DNA of 64,000 nt, taken from positions 124,001-188,000 of the forward strand of contig JAUYAL010000026.1 of NCBI GenBank assembly GCA_030693535.1, given 5' to 3'. Position numbers and translations under genes: made by a program. Position 1 is the first letter of the stretch. Every line of letters begins with the position of its first letter. The notes beneath the pieces are model-generated. The model saw nothing but the letters and a program-made list of their open reading frames with translations. It ran no database searches and had not been told where the DNA came from. Shown here piece by piece: positions 1 through 8,523 of this stretch. The stretch comes from Methylotenera sp. GTDB lineage: Bacteria > Pseudomonadota > Gammaproteobacteria > Burkholderiales > Methylophilaceae.

Positions 1-2399
1 AAAACGATTGACTCTGCAGAACCAGATGAAACTTGCCTATTAAGCACCTCATAATGATCGGCTTTAGGTTCCAATTGCCTTTGTTCCTTGCCAATTTTAA
101 TATTGTCAGATATGGTGAAATAGCCTCCATCACCTCCATATAAAGCAACATCCCAATCCAAATCCATATCTCTGGCATATTTCAAAATAAATTTGATTGG
201 CATTCTTGTTCTAACGCCAAGTTCATCGTCTGAACCATACACTTTAAAAGTATTTAAAAAATCAATTATTAAATTTTTATTAATATTTTTCCAAAGATAA
301 CTATTACCTTTTTTCTCAAATGACTTTTCTTCATTAATTTGAATAATACTTGAAGTAATTAACTGGAGATTTTTCCTAGATATGTCCTGGTCAACATAAA
401 GCCAGGCTGTTTCTTTGGCATGACCATCTAATTTCATATCAAAGTAAATATCTTTTGCATTCTTTTGCTTGTTTCGTGCAGTTACTTGTAATCCACTATC
501 TGGGTGATGCTTAACAGCCAATCCAAAATCATTGGGCGTCATTTTAGCTTCTGACATTCTTTTAAAGTCGTCAATTAAATCTTCAGTAGCTTCAATTATC
601 AAACCGAAACTATGTATGGAAATCTCAGGTAAGTAAATTTTACATAAATCTTCATAACCTTGCCTATATCCAAACCAGCGCCCCATTTGCATTAGCGTGT
701 CATAAAAAATGGTATTTCTTAGAAAATAACTTATACTTAAACCTTCTAAGGTATATCCACGGGATAAACTTGTGCCCCCAACGACTATTGCATTAGTTGG
801 CATGTCTTTCCTATAAACTAGAGGCACACTCGTGCTTTGGTGCACCTCGCGAACAACAACTGTTGAAACACTTTTAACCAAAGAGGAAAGAGTTTCTATC
901 CAACTATACTCTAAATCTTCAAGCCTATTTTCAAATGTAACCTTGATTTCTGCTACAACGCTACTTTGAATCTCAGCATCAGGCAACATTCCAAAAACTC
1001 TAACTTCACTTTTAATTCTGTCTAAGTAATTTTCTATCAAAGTTGCAGTGCGCTGATGAATATTTGTAAATCGAGAAGCATGTATCAACATACTATTATG
1101 TTTACTTGACTGACCTCTTAAGTGTCTAATTGATATATTTAGAACAAAATGACGAACAGCATCTTTCAAACTATCTGGCAACCCGTTAACAAGCCAATCT
1201 TTTTTATGTTTTGTTGGAAACGCTTCTAAATAATCCTCTATTGGAATTAAATTCTTTCGCTCTAAGTCTAGAAATATTTTTCTCGCACCGAAGTAATTTG
1301 TTGGTGCATCTAGAGCATAAATAAAGTCTTTAGGAAATAAATCCTTTCCTAGCTCATCATGATCACCTTGATGATCAATAAAAATGTTTGCATATGGAGT
1401 CGCCGTGTAAGCAACATAAGCACTTTTTTGAAAAAGACTTATCAGCTTTCTAATTTTTTTATTAATAGTTGTTGGATCTTCTTCGTTCTTGGTATTAATT
1501 GATGCATAGTCAGACTCATCATCTATCAGCAACATTGAATGATTTCTTATTTGATTTTTATATTGCTTTTCTAACCAAGTAATTACATTGGATAAAGTTT
1601 TCCCTTCTTTCTTAATAACCAATAAGATTGGAACGTTAATGTTGTCAAAATTTAGGCCTTGCGAATTTTTATCTGCATCTTGTTTATTAAAGTCTTTTTC
1701 TTTCGTAGTTAAGCTTATAGGTAATTTTTTTCTATCCAGCGCACCTATGCCAACCCCAACTTGTACCCCCATATCTTGACCAACGAAATACTCGTTTAAT
1801 CTAACTTGAGTTTGATCTCTTAAATTATTAATTCCACCAGCAATAACAACAATAAATTTATACCCAGCATCCGCTGCTTTACAAACTAAAGCAGAGTAAT
1901 TTCCAGTTTTACCTGACTGCACGTGGCCTACTACCATGCCATACCTACTAAATGAACGTTCCTCTGGATTTTCAATGTTATCCATAATATTGTCAGTGTC
2001 ACTGTCAATTGTTCTAATAACATCTTCATTCAAATCATTAGATAAGTAAGATTTATATCTATCCCAATAGTAATTCTCTTTAGCTAGCTTTAGCTTGCTT
2101 GACCACCAATAAGGATCTCTGTTTGTTTGTGACTCGTCTTTAATTAATATACCTAATTCCATTTTTACATCGAACTGAGTTTCAAGTTCGCGTTCCATGC
2201 GCTTCCAGTCCAATTCACTCAAATCTGCAAGCTCTGCTTTTTGTGGTAATACCATTGCGAAATTTTTAAGTCCAATGGCCTTAATTAATATTTGGCAAGT
2301 CTCCAACTCCTTCTTAATCTGATCATCAGGCAACGGGCTAATTTGCTTTTGAAGATTACTAAAAATATAGTCTTTAATTCTTTGATAGCTATTATTCAT
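1..2399 (-). CDS. Z1 domain-containing helicase-like protein, C-terminus beyond left edge
   Basis: The reading frame is open from ATG at 2399 to the window edge, about 800 residues without a stop, so the end is missing. Superfamily-2-like motifs are visible: a Walker A GHVQSGKT, a Walker B-like LLIDDESD, TATPY, and a motif VI-like MGRWFGYRQGYEDL. These match the Z1 family described beside MutL/MORC-type ATPases in restriction-modification operons. It probably is an ATP-dependent DNA-translocating or remodelling subunit; the substrate is not known. Its ATG overlaps the stop of the upstream GHKL ATPase (ATGA), so the two are translationally coupled. In known operons of this type a PD-(D/E)XK nuclease and an AIPR protein follow, and they would lie left of this window. 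Confidence 0.85.
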   Translation of the reverse strand, partial: MNNSYQRIKDYIFSNLQKQISPLPDDQIKKELETCQILIKAIGLKNFAMVLPQKAELADLSELDWKRMERELETQFDVKMELGILIKDESQTNRDPYWWSSKLKLAKENYYWDRYKSYLSNDLNEDVIRTIDSDTDNIMDNIENPEERSFSRYGMVVGHVQSGKTGNYSALVCKAADAGYKFIVVIAGGINNLRDQTQVRLNEYFVGQDMGVQVGVGIGALDRKKLPISLTTKEKDFNKQDADKNSQGLNFDNINVPILLVIKKEGKTLSNVITWLEKQYKNQIRNHSMLLIDDESDYASINTKNEEDPTTINKKIRKLISLFQKSAYVAYTATPYANIFIDHQGDHDELGKDLFPKDFIYALDAPTNYFGARKIFLDLERKNLIPIEDYLEAFPTKHKKDWLVNGLPDSLKDAVRHFVLNISIRHLRGQSSKHNSMLIHASRFTNIHQRTATLIENYLDRIKSEVRVFGMLPDAEIQSSVVAEIKVTFENRLEDLEYSWIETLSSLVKSVSTVVVREVHQSTSVPLVYRKDMPTNAIVVGGTSLSRGYTLEGLSISYFLRNTIFYDTLMQMGRWFGYRQGYEDLCKIYLPEISIHSFGLIIEATEDLIDDFKRMSEAKMTPNDFGLAVKHHPDSGLQVTARNKQKNAKDIYFDMKLDGHAKETAWLYVDQDISRKNLQLITSSIIQINEEKSFEKKGNSYLWKNINKNLIIDFLNTFKVYGSDDELGVRTRMPIKFILKYARDMDLDWDVALYGGDGGYFTISDNIKIGKEQRQLEPKADHYEVLNRQVSSGSAESIV

Positions 2400-3826
2400 G
2401 ATTTTCTTTCAAGCAATTCTTTTCTATTTTTGAACATTTCAGTTTTCATAAGTGTTGAAATTACACTTTCATCCAATTCAAGTCCATTTAATATCTCGGC
2501 CAATCTTAAAACATCACTTTCACCCATTAGGGCTTCTTGCTGAATTAAATGTGGATTTTGGTTCAATTGTGCCTGTATTGCCTCTAATGGCAAATATGCT
2601 TGAACACCCTTCAGGTAAATACCCATCAACTCTTTTGAGTGTTCACTAAGTGTACTAATTAACTCTTGATATACAGGATGATCAAAAGCGAGTGTAAATT
2701 TGATTTGTTCATTGTCTGGCTGCAAATCCCAAAACCTTTTAGTTGTTTTATCTTCAATTTTCCGGCCTCTGCCTGTAAATGGTCTAGAACCTCTTTCCGT
2801 GACTTGAGAAATGATCCGTTTCAAATCATCTCTGATTATCCCAACAGGTTTAGCTGTAGACTTTTTAATATCGATCCCCCAAAAGCTATCTTGGGTGTTT
2901 GTTATATCAATCTTAATGCGGACTAACTTATGTGCATCACTAATTTTATGCAGTCCCCACCAAGTTCCATATATAAGTAGCCTATTGGAACGATATAAAT
3001 AAAATCCTTGTGACTTTGTATAACCTTCATCAGTCGCATATCTCTCAAATTCCTGTTGTGAAATTTTTGAATGATGCGGAAGAATAAAGGGTTGAATCGA
3101 TATGGTTTCGCCATAAACCGTAATTTTCTCTTCGCTGATTTGTTGAGTTGCAATACTTTCAACATTGAAAGGGTTAAAAGGTTCTAGATCAAAATTATTT
3201 ATTGATATTTTTAGTTTTTTTGCTCCATTAAACTCTAAAAACCTATGGAAAACTAAGGATAAATGTTTTCTTAAAGAATCTATTAAATGGGCAAAACTGG
3301 TCGATTGGAACCTATCAAGATCTTCCCAAATAACAATTGTTCCATTTTCAGCACCCTGTAAAGATCTAAATAATGGGATGTGCTCAAACGAAGCAAGATC
3401 TGGAGTTAATAACAGCCATTCATTTTTTGTTGAAATATAATCTAAATCCCATTGCTTATTACTTAGAATATGATTCTTTTTAGAAGCAACTGTTAGCTTT
3501 TTACATTGAGAAAAGGATGCAGTTTTAAGGCCTAGACCAAACCTACCTAAATCAATAATTGATCTTTCTAATAATGGATTTTGAGTTGCCAGCCTCATCG
3601 CCTCAATGAGCTGAGCTTCATTCATCCCACAACCATCATCAAGAATGCAAACTATGTTTTTTGGTTCTGAAAGTGCGATTATTTGAACATTTCTGGCTCC
3701 TGCAGAAATGCAGTTATCAACAATATCTGCAACTGCAATTTCAAATGTATAGCCAATATCTCTCAAAGAGGTAACTAAATTTCCAACATTAGGATTTACA
3801 ACGACTGGATTAATTTGGTCCCTCAT
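2396..3826 (-). CDS. MORC/MutL-like GHKL ATPase of a Z1-type defence operon
   Basis: This 476-residue protein has the three GHKL (Bergerat-fold) ATP-binding motifs near its N-terminus: ADIVDNCISAGA (N box, about residues 32-43), CILDDGCGM (about 60-68) and GRFGLGLKTASF (about 94-105). The rest looks like the transducer and C-terminal region of the MutL-related MORC branch found in restriction operons. GHKL ATPases of this group are thought to clamp or remodel DNA. It is the first gene of a leftward operon and overlaps the Z1 gene by 4 nt. The cytosine methyltransferase usually found beside such pairs is not adjacent; the nearest one is 5 kb away in an MvaI-type system. An ordinary Hsp90 or MutL role is less likely given the partner. 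Confidence 0.85.
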   Translation of the reverse strand: MRDQINPVVVNPNVGNLVTSLRDIGYTFEIAVADIVDNCISAGARNVQIIALSEPKNIVCILDDGCGMNEAQLIEAMRLATQNPLLERSIIDLGRFGLGLKTASFSQCKKLTVASKKNHILSNKQWDLDYISTKNEWLLLTPDLASFEHIPLFRSLQGAENGTIVIWEDLDRFQSTSFAHLIDSLRKHLSLVFHRFLEFNGAKKLKISINNFDLEPFNPFNVESIATQQISEEKITVYGETISIQPFILPHHSKISQQEFERYATDEGYTKSQGFYLYRSNRLLIYGTWWGLHKISDAHKLVRIKIDITNTQDSFWGIDIKKSTAKPVGIIRDDLKRIISQVTERGSRPFTGRGRKIEDKTTKRFWDLQPDNEQIKFTLAFDHPVYQELISTLSEHSKELMGIYLKGVQAYLPLEAIQAQLNQNPHLIQQEALMGESDVLRLAEILNGLELDESVISTLMKTEMFKNRKELLERKS

Positions 3827-4665
3827 TTAGGCAGCCTCAACTTTTATATTTTTTTCATTTTTAGGGACTAAAAGTATAGCTTGTGAAAAGTATGACAAAT
3901 GTGAGCTTGATTAACCAAAGGCTCTCAAATACACGTCATAAAATAAACTGTACCCATTAACATGATAATAACAAACTTCAAATATTTTGAGTGTTAATTA
4001 ATAAGTTACTCACAATTAATATAAGAATACCAACACAAAGTAACTATCAAACATGTGGAATAAACTTAAATTTATATTCAAGTTATTCGTATGTAATGAA
4101 ATAGCTGAAAATAAGTAAATTACTACGTGAGATAACATATATCTATGCTTTGGTGGCAAAGCCCCGCCCCAGATGAAACGCGGGAACCCCCGAGGAGTAG
4201 CCGCTGGAACGAAGTGAAAGGCAACCAAGACATATTCATGAGCGGCAGCGAGAACTCACCTTTACCCTGCGTCCAGCATCCGCTAAGATTAAAAACCTGA
4301 TTTTCATTTTAGAGAGTGACTTACCAAGCGAAGGTAATTAGAAGAATTGAATACTGGTCGCACGTGTAAATACTTCCACTACAAGCTGTATGGGCTTATA
4401 ACCTACCTATAAAAAGCCACGTAAACCAAGCAGTTAAAAGGCTTGATTTAAAACTGTGCTGATTTCTATGACAGTTAGTGATTAATTCCAGCTATGTTTG
4501 TCAAACTTGTCACACTGAGACAAGACTATTAATCGATATAATATATTCGTAATGTTATTTTATTGATTACTTAATGGTCCCCATGTTACTGTTAACCATT
4601 AATATAATTTATTTACAGCCCTCCACGTAACATGAGCGGGGATGAGGCGTTTATTTAGGATATAC
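3827..4665. other. Long intergenic region between divergent operons
   Basis: About 840 bases without a credible gene. It must hold the leftward promoter of the GHKL/Z1 operon and the rightward promoter of the STAND-type ATPase; a TATAAT-like hexamer lies near 4536. At about 4145-4277 it contains a GC-rich block that recurs at 12.5-12.8 kb (listed separately). The rest is AT-rich, with nothing else recognised. Confidence 0.6.
4145..4277 (+). repeat. GC-rich dispersed repeat, copy A (short form)
   Basis: The block starts with the hairpin GCTTTG-GTGG-CAAAGC, continues through GCCCCGCCCC and AAACGCGGGAACCCC, and ends with TCACCTTTACCCTGCGTCCAG. The same elements occur in the same order at 12545-12781 (copy B), which holds about 105 extra bases in the middle. 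The loop of the first hairpin differs (GTGG here, GGGG in B) while the stem is kept. The two copies bracket all the cargo genes from the STAND-type ATPase to the FAD protein. Confidence 0.8.
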
Positions 4666-6996
4666 ATGGTAAAAACAGGATTTTTCGCTTATCCCTCATC
4701 AACAACCCTTGTCGTTGATGCTGTTCGAAGTGCAGCTTTAATTTGTAAAAGCAAAGGCATGCAATTCGCAATTAAAACATGGGAGGAGATAGACATACCT
4801 GGTAAATTTATAGCCACTGAAATACTAAATGAAATCAATTCACATGATTTTTTTATAGCAGATATTTCTAAGTTAAATTTTAATGTTACTTATGAAATAG
4901 GATATGCAATCGGTAAAGGTAAGAGAGTAATTCTTTTTAAAAATCGAGCTGTTCGTCAAGACACACCAACAATTCAGGAGGTAGGAATCTTTGACACACT
5001 CGGTTACGAGGAATACTCCACAGCAACTGAAATTTGCGACTATATAAATAAGCTGGATATGGAGAATTTGCGTCCCCATCCTATCAGCGATAAGATAAAT
5101 GAAAAATCGCCAATCTATCTAGTCCAGCCAAAAACAAAAACTGATTATGACGGACACATAGTTTCTGGAATTAAAAAATCTCACCTCTACTTTCGAAGTT
5201 TCGATCCCTCTGAGTCTAACCGTCTTGCCGGACCAGAGGCAATTTCGAGTGTGTCAGAGTCATATGGAGTTGTACTACACTTTCTACCAGAAGATCATGT
5301 AGATGCCAAAATACATAATGTACGTAGTGCCTTCGTAGCGGGATTAGCTGATGGGCTGGATAAGAGAAGCTTGTATATTCAAACGGGTGAAACGCCAGTC
5401 CCTGTAGACTTACGTGATTTTGTAACTTATTGCCGCTATAAGGATGAGTTTAAGGATGCAATTGGCAATCTTGCAGAACGAGTTTATGAGGATAGAGATA
5501 TCAACATCATAAAGCCCTCAGAAGGTAAGTCAAAACTTGCAACTATGGATCTTGGAGCATCAGCAGCGGAAAATGAGATAACCTCGCTTGCAGAATACTA
5601 TTTAGAAACAGAAGCATTCAGGCGTGCACAACGTAAGGAAGTTAGGTTAGTCACTGGTAGAAAGGGTTCTGGCAAAACGGCAATATTCTTTATGTTAAGG
5701 GATATAGTGCGCTCTAAGCGAAGTAATGTAGTGTTAGATCTAAAGCCAGAAGGATACCAGCTACTAAAATTAAAAGACTCCATAGTAAACTTACTGTCTA
5801 TCGGAACTGTAGAGCATACGATAACAGCATTTTGGGAGTATTTATTATGGCTTGAGTTGTGCTACAAATTGCTTGAAAAAGATCAAGAACTTCACAAGAG
5901 AAACCATCACCTCTTTGAACCATACCAACGTTTAAAGGCGGCATATATTACAGATGCCTATTCGAGTGAGGGAGATTTTGCTGAGAGATTAAATTTACTA
6001 TTAAGAGATATAATTGCAGCCGTAGAAAAAAATTATGAAGGGCTAAATGGTGTAGAGCTAACAACACAACAAATAACCGAGCTAGTTTATCGCCATGATT
6101 TTAATAAATTAAAAGGAATAATTTTAGATTATCTTAAATTCAAAGATGAAATATGGCTACTATTTGACAATATAGACAAGGGCTGGGCAACTCAGGGTGT
6201 AAAGCCTGAAGATCTAATAATAATAAGAGCTTTAATTGAAGCTACCAGAAAAATTGAACGAAATTTGGAAAAAGTTTCAATATCAGCACACACTATTGTC
6301 TTTTTAAGAAACGATGTATTTGAACAACTCGTAGACGCAACAGCTGATCGAGGTAAAGAAACAAGAGTGAACGTTGATTGGGATGACGCCGAGATGCTAA
6401 GAGAGCTAATCAGGCTAAGGATAGCAAGAACATCGGAGTCAGATATAGGGTCTGATTTTTCAACTGTTTGGTCATCAATTTGCACTCCAATAATAGATGG
6501 TGAGGAAAGCTCACAATATCTTATTGATAGATGCTTAATGCGCCCAAGAAGCTTACTTGATCTTTTAGGACATTGTAGGGGCTATGCAATGAATCTTGGT
6601 CACGAACGCATATTGAAAGAAGATATTATCAAGGGTTGTAGCGCGTTTTCAAATGATCTACTCACAGAATTAGATTTGGAAATAAGAGATGTATTTCCGT
6701 TAGCCGAAAATCTATTATATGCATTTATTGGTTCGTCTTCATCCATTAACAGGGAGAGATTGATTGCTATTCTAAATGAACATGGTGTTGACGAAGATAA
6801 ACAAGAAACGGTTATTAAATTATTACTTTGGTTTGGATTTCTTGGTCTACTTTGGAGCGATGGAACATTCCGGTACATTTATTCCTTTCACTACAACATG
6901 AAAGTACTAGAGGGGGTTCATAATCAAATGATCAAAGCGAAAACAATTATGTATGTACTCAACCCAGCCTTCACAACTGCTCTGGGGCTAACGTAG
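4666..6996 (+). CDS. Two-module nucleoside-hydrolase/TIR-like protein fused to a P-loop STAND-type ATPase
   Basis: ATG 4666 is preferred over ATG 4642 because TAGGA lies 5 nt upstream of it; this gives 776 residues. Residues 1-115 look like the nucleoside 2-deoxyribosyltransferase/TIR-like fold, with FFAYPSS, DFFIADIS and NVTYEIGYAIGKGKRVI; the Glu in YEIGYA sits where this family has its catalytic Glu. Residues about 130-240 look like a second, more diverged module. A P-loop NTPase follows, with GRKGSGKT (about 330) and LLFDNID (about 500), resembling the Sll1717-type ATPase family. This build (nucleotide-cleaving effector plus oligomerising sensor ATPase) fits an abortive-infection defence protein that depletes NAD or nucleotides. 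That role is inference; the domains themselves are moderately clear. Confidence 0.75.
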   Translation: MVKTGFFAYPSSTTLVVDAVRSAALICKSKGMQFAIKTWEEIDIPGKFIATEILNEINSHDFFIADISKLNFNVTYEIGYAIGKGKRVILFKNRAVRQDTPTIQEVGIFDTLGYEEYSTATEICDYINKLDMENLRPHPISDKINEKSPIYLVQPKTKTDYDGHIVSGIKKSHLYFRSFDPSESNRLAGPEAISSVSESYGVVLHFLPEDHVDAKIHNVRSAFVAGLADGLDKRSLYIQTGETPVPVDLRDFVTYCRYKDEFKDAIGNLAERVYEDRDINIIKPSEGKSKLATMDLGASAAENEITSLAEYYLETEAFRRAQRKEVRLVTGRKGSGKTAIFFMLRDIVRSKRSNVVLDLKPEGYQLLKLKDSIVNLLSIGTVEHTITAFWEYLLWLELCYKLLEKDQELHKRNHHLFEPYQRLKAAYITDAYSSEGDFAERLNLLLRDIIAAVEKNYEGLNGVELTTQQITELVYRHDFNKLKGIILDYLKFKDEIWLLFDNIDKGWATQGVKPEDLIIIRALIEATRKIERNLEKVSISAHTIVFLRNDVFEQLVDATADRGKETRVNVDWDDAEMLRELIRLRIARTSESDIGSDFSTVWSSICTPIIDGEESSQYLIDRCLMRPRSLLDLLGHCRGYAMNLGHERILKEDIIKGCSAFSNDLLTELDLEIRDVFPLAENLLYAFIGSSSSINRERLIAILNEHGVDEDKQETVIKLLLWFGFLGLLWSDGTFRYIYSFHYNMKVLEGVHNQMIKAKTIMYVLNPAFTTALGLT

Positions 6997-7044
6997 AGAA
7001 TCACTTATCTGGAAAAAAGCGTGTTATCAGCTAAAAATTTCGAG

Positions 7045-7180
7045 TAAAACATAGCTATTACCCAGTAAATAAAAAAAATTGACAACAGTAACCTGAACAG
7101 GTTGTCTAGCACACTAATTGATGGGTACTATATAGACTGAAAAAGCACTTTAGTCTTGTAAAGTATAAGATATGGCACAG
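7045..7180 (+). repeat. Structured island repeat, copy I (most diverged)
   Basis: Shares landmarks with copies II and III: CATAGCTATTACCCAGTAAAT (compare CATAGTCACTATCCAGCAAAT in II), then a hairpin GACAAC...GTTGTC (7081-7106), then GGGTACTATA...GAAAAAGCACTTTAG. Bases differ in the first hairpin while pairing is kept. It begins shortly after the STAND-type ATPase stop and ends just before the stop of the leftward restriction gene. Confidence 0.65.
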
Positions 7181-7196
7181 CTCAATACTCACTCAA

Positions 7197-8399
7197 CTAA
7201 TTTTTTAGGGAATAAACCTTAGGTTCAGGGAATAAGAGTGACAAATCGCGCTTGTTAATCTTAAACAGAGGCCCTTTTTCCGAAACGGTTGGCTTAACCC
7301 CACCCTTACGTTTTATAAGGTGATCCATAGTAATCATGCCAGATTGAATCATTGGTAAAAGCTGACTTACAAGTGGACGTTTGGTGTGTGTAACAGAAAT
7401 TAAATCAAAATACTCCACGCCATCAATGGTGGTGCTCTTAGCTTGAATCCAAAATGTTTCGGCATGTTTTTCAACTAATCGCTCACGTAGCATTTTCCCT
7501 GGCCAAATGGCTACATTTTTGCTATGTCTATCTTTCTCAATAAGCTGATCAGTAGATTCATCATAGAAAAACTGCAACCCTTGAGGGTTCATTCTTAGTG
7601 TTGAAATAGTGCAATACAGTTTGAAATCATCACCTCGTATGTATCCATATTTGTCTAGAATATCAGCACTACTTTTACAGGGGCTAATGCTCCACTCAGC
7701 GACTTGAGCAAACAAATTACTGCGGTTTTTACGACCTCGATCACTCTTTAGTTCAATGCCCTTATAGTCAGGTTGCTTGCTACTATTGGCAGTAATGTTC
7801 AAGGCAAGCTCAACAGCCATACCTACAGCGGTATCTCCAACAACAGCAACCTTTATTGGCGCCCTAGCAATCTCTCTAAGTTTTTGAAGTAGCTCATCAG
7901 CAATGCTGTTTTTACTACCTACATATTGTGCAATGAACGTGATAGCAGCATTATCAGCAGCAAGACTTTCAAGATCTATCTCGGTAAAATTAAATAAATA
8001 CAATTCACCATTAAATATAACAATAGCAATTTGGTCGGACGGATTAGCAAAACCATTAAGGTTGCTAAACCACATTCGAGGATCACCTTTCTTGGTTTTG
8101 GGGCGGTAAAGACTTACTTTAGTTAGATTAACCGAATCAGGTGTTACAAAGTGGGCTCTTTTAATTTCTTTATGTTCGTCGCCTTGACCTTGATAGTCAA
8201 AAGAATGAAATTTTTCAGATTCAAAATGACTTCTGACGGGACGAGTAGCATCAAGAATTGATTTTTTCAGCCCCGTGGTTGTTGGCTCAAACATTGAGAA
8301 TTCAACGCCAATAGCAACAAGGTAGGCCTTATTCTTCTCTATTCTAGTTTCCATCTCATCATGTAAATCATTAGGCGTTGGCATGTGTAAATTTAACAT
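7197..8399 (-). CDS. MvaI/BcnI-family restriction endonuclease
   Basis: The central and C-terminal parts match the MvaI/BcnI family, monomeric type II enzymes cutting CCWGG or CCSGG. The PD-(D/E)XK core is seen as MAVELAL (active-site Glu), then PDYKGIELKS with Asp, Glu and Lys, at about residues 195-220. The ending LLPMIQSGMITMDHLIKR is also typical of the family. At 400 residues it is longer than the roughly 240-residue MvaI and BcnI and carries an N-terminal extension of about 180 residues. It is divergent from a cytosine-5 methyltransferase 124 bp away, which should protect the host. Cleavage site specificity cannot be read from the sequence, but CCWGG or CCSGG is expected. The start could also be Met at 8384. 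Confidence 0.88.
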   Translation of the reverse strand: MLNLHMPTPNDLHDEMETRIEKNKAYLVAIGVEFSMFEPTTTGLKKSILDATRPVRSHFESEKFHSFDYQGQGDEHKEIKRAHFVTPDSVNLTKVSLYRPKTKKGDPRMWFSNLNGFANPSDQIAIVIFNGELYLFNFTEIDLESLAADNAAITFIAQYVGSKNSIADELLQKLREIARAPIKVAVVGDTAVGMAVELALNITANSSKQPDYKGIELKSDRGRKNRSNLFAQVAEWSISPCKSSADILDKYGYIRGDDFKLYCTISTLRMNPQGLQFFYDESTDQLIEKDRHSKNVAIWPGKMLRERLVEKHAETFWIQAKSTTIDGVEYFDLISVTHTKRPLVSQLLPMIQSGMITMDHLIKRKGGVKPTVSEKGPLFKINKRDLSLLFPEPKVYSLKN

Positions 8400-8401
8400 A
8401 C

Positions 8402-8468
8402 ATAGCTGTTAATTACAGCTATGCTTATGGTCGCGCTAAACAACGTACACTAAAAGTCCTGGACTTTT
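8402..8468. promoter_or_regulatory. Divergent R-M promoter region with two palindromes, one centred on CCTGG
   Basis: Two perfect inverted repeats lie between the restriction and methyltransferase genes. CATAGCTGT-TAATT-ACAGCTATG is at 8402-8424. AAAAGTCC-T-GGACTTTT is at 8452-8468, and its centre reads CCTGG. If the pair recognises CCWGG, the second palindrome contains a substrate site, which would allow methylation-dependent control of the divergent promoters. An 8-bp direct repeat GACTATTA follows near 8492 and 8516. Confidence 0.6.
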
Positions 8469-8523
8469 GCGCTTGTGTGATCTAAAATAATGACTATTAA
8501 ACTTGCCTATATAAAGACTATTA

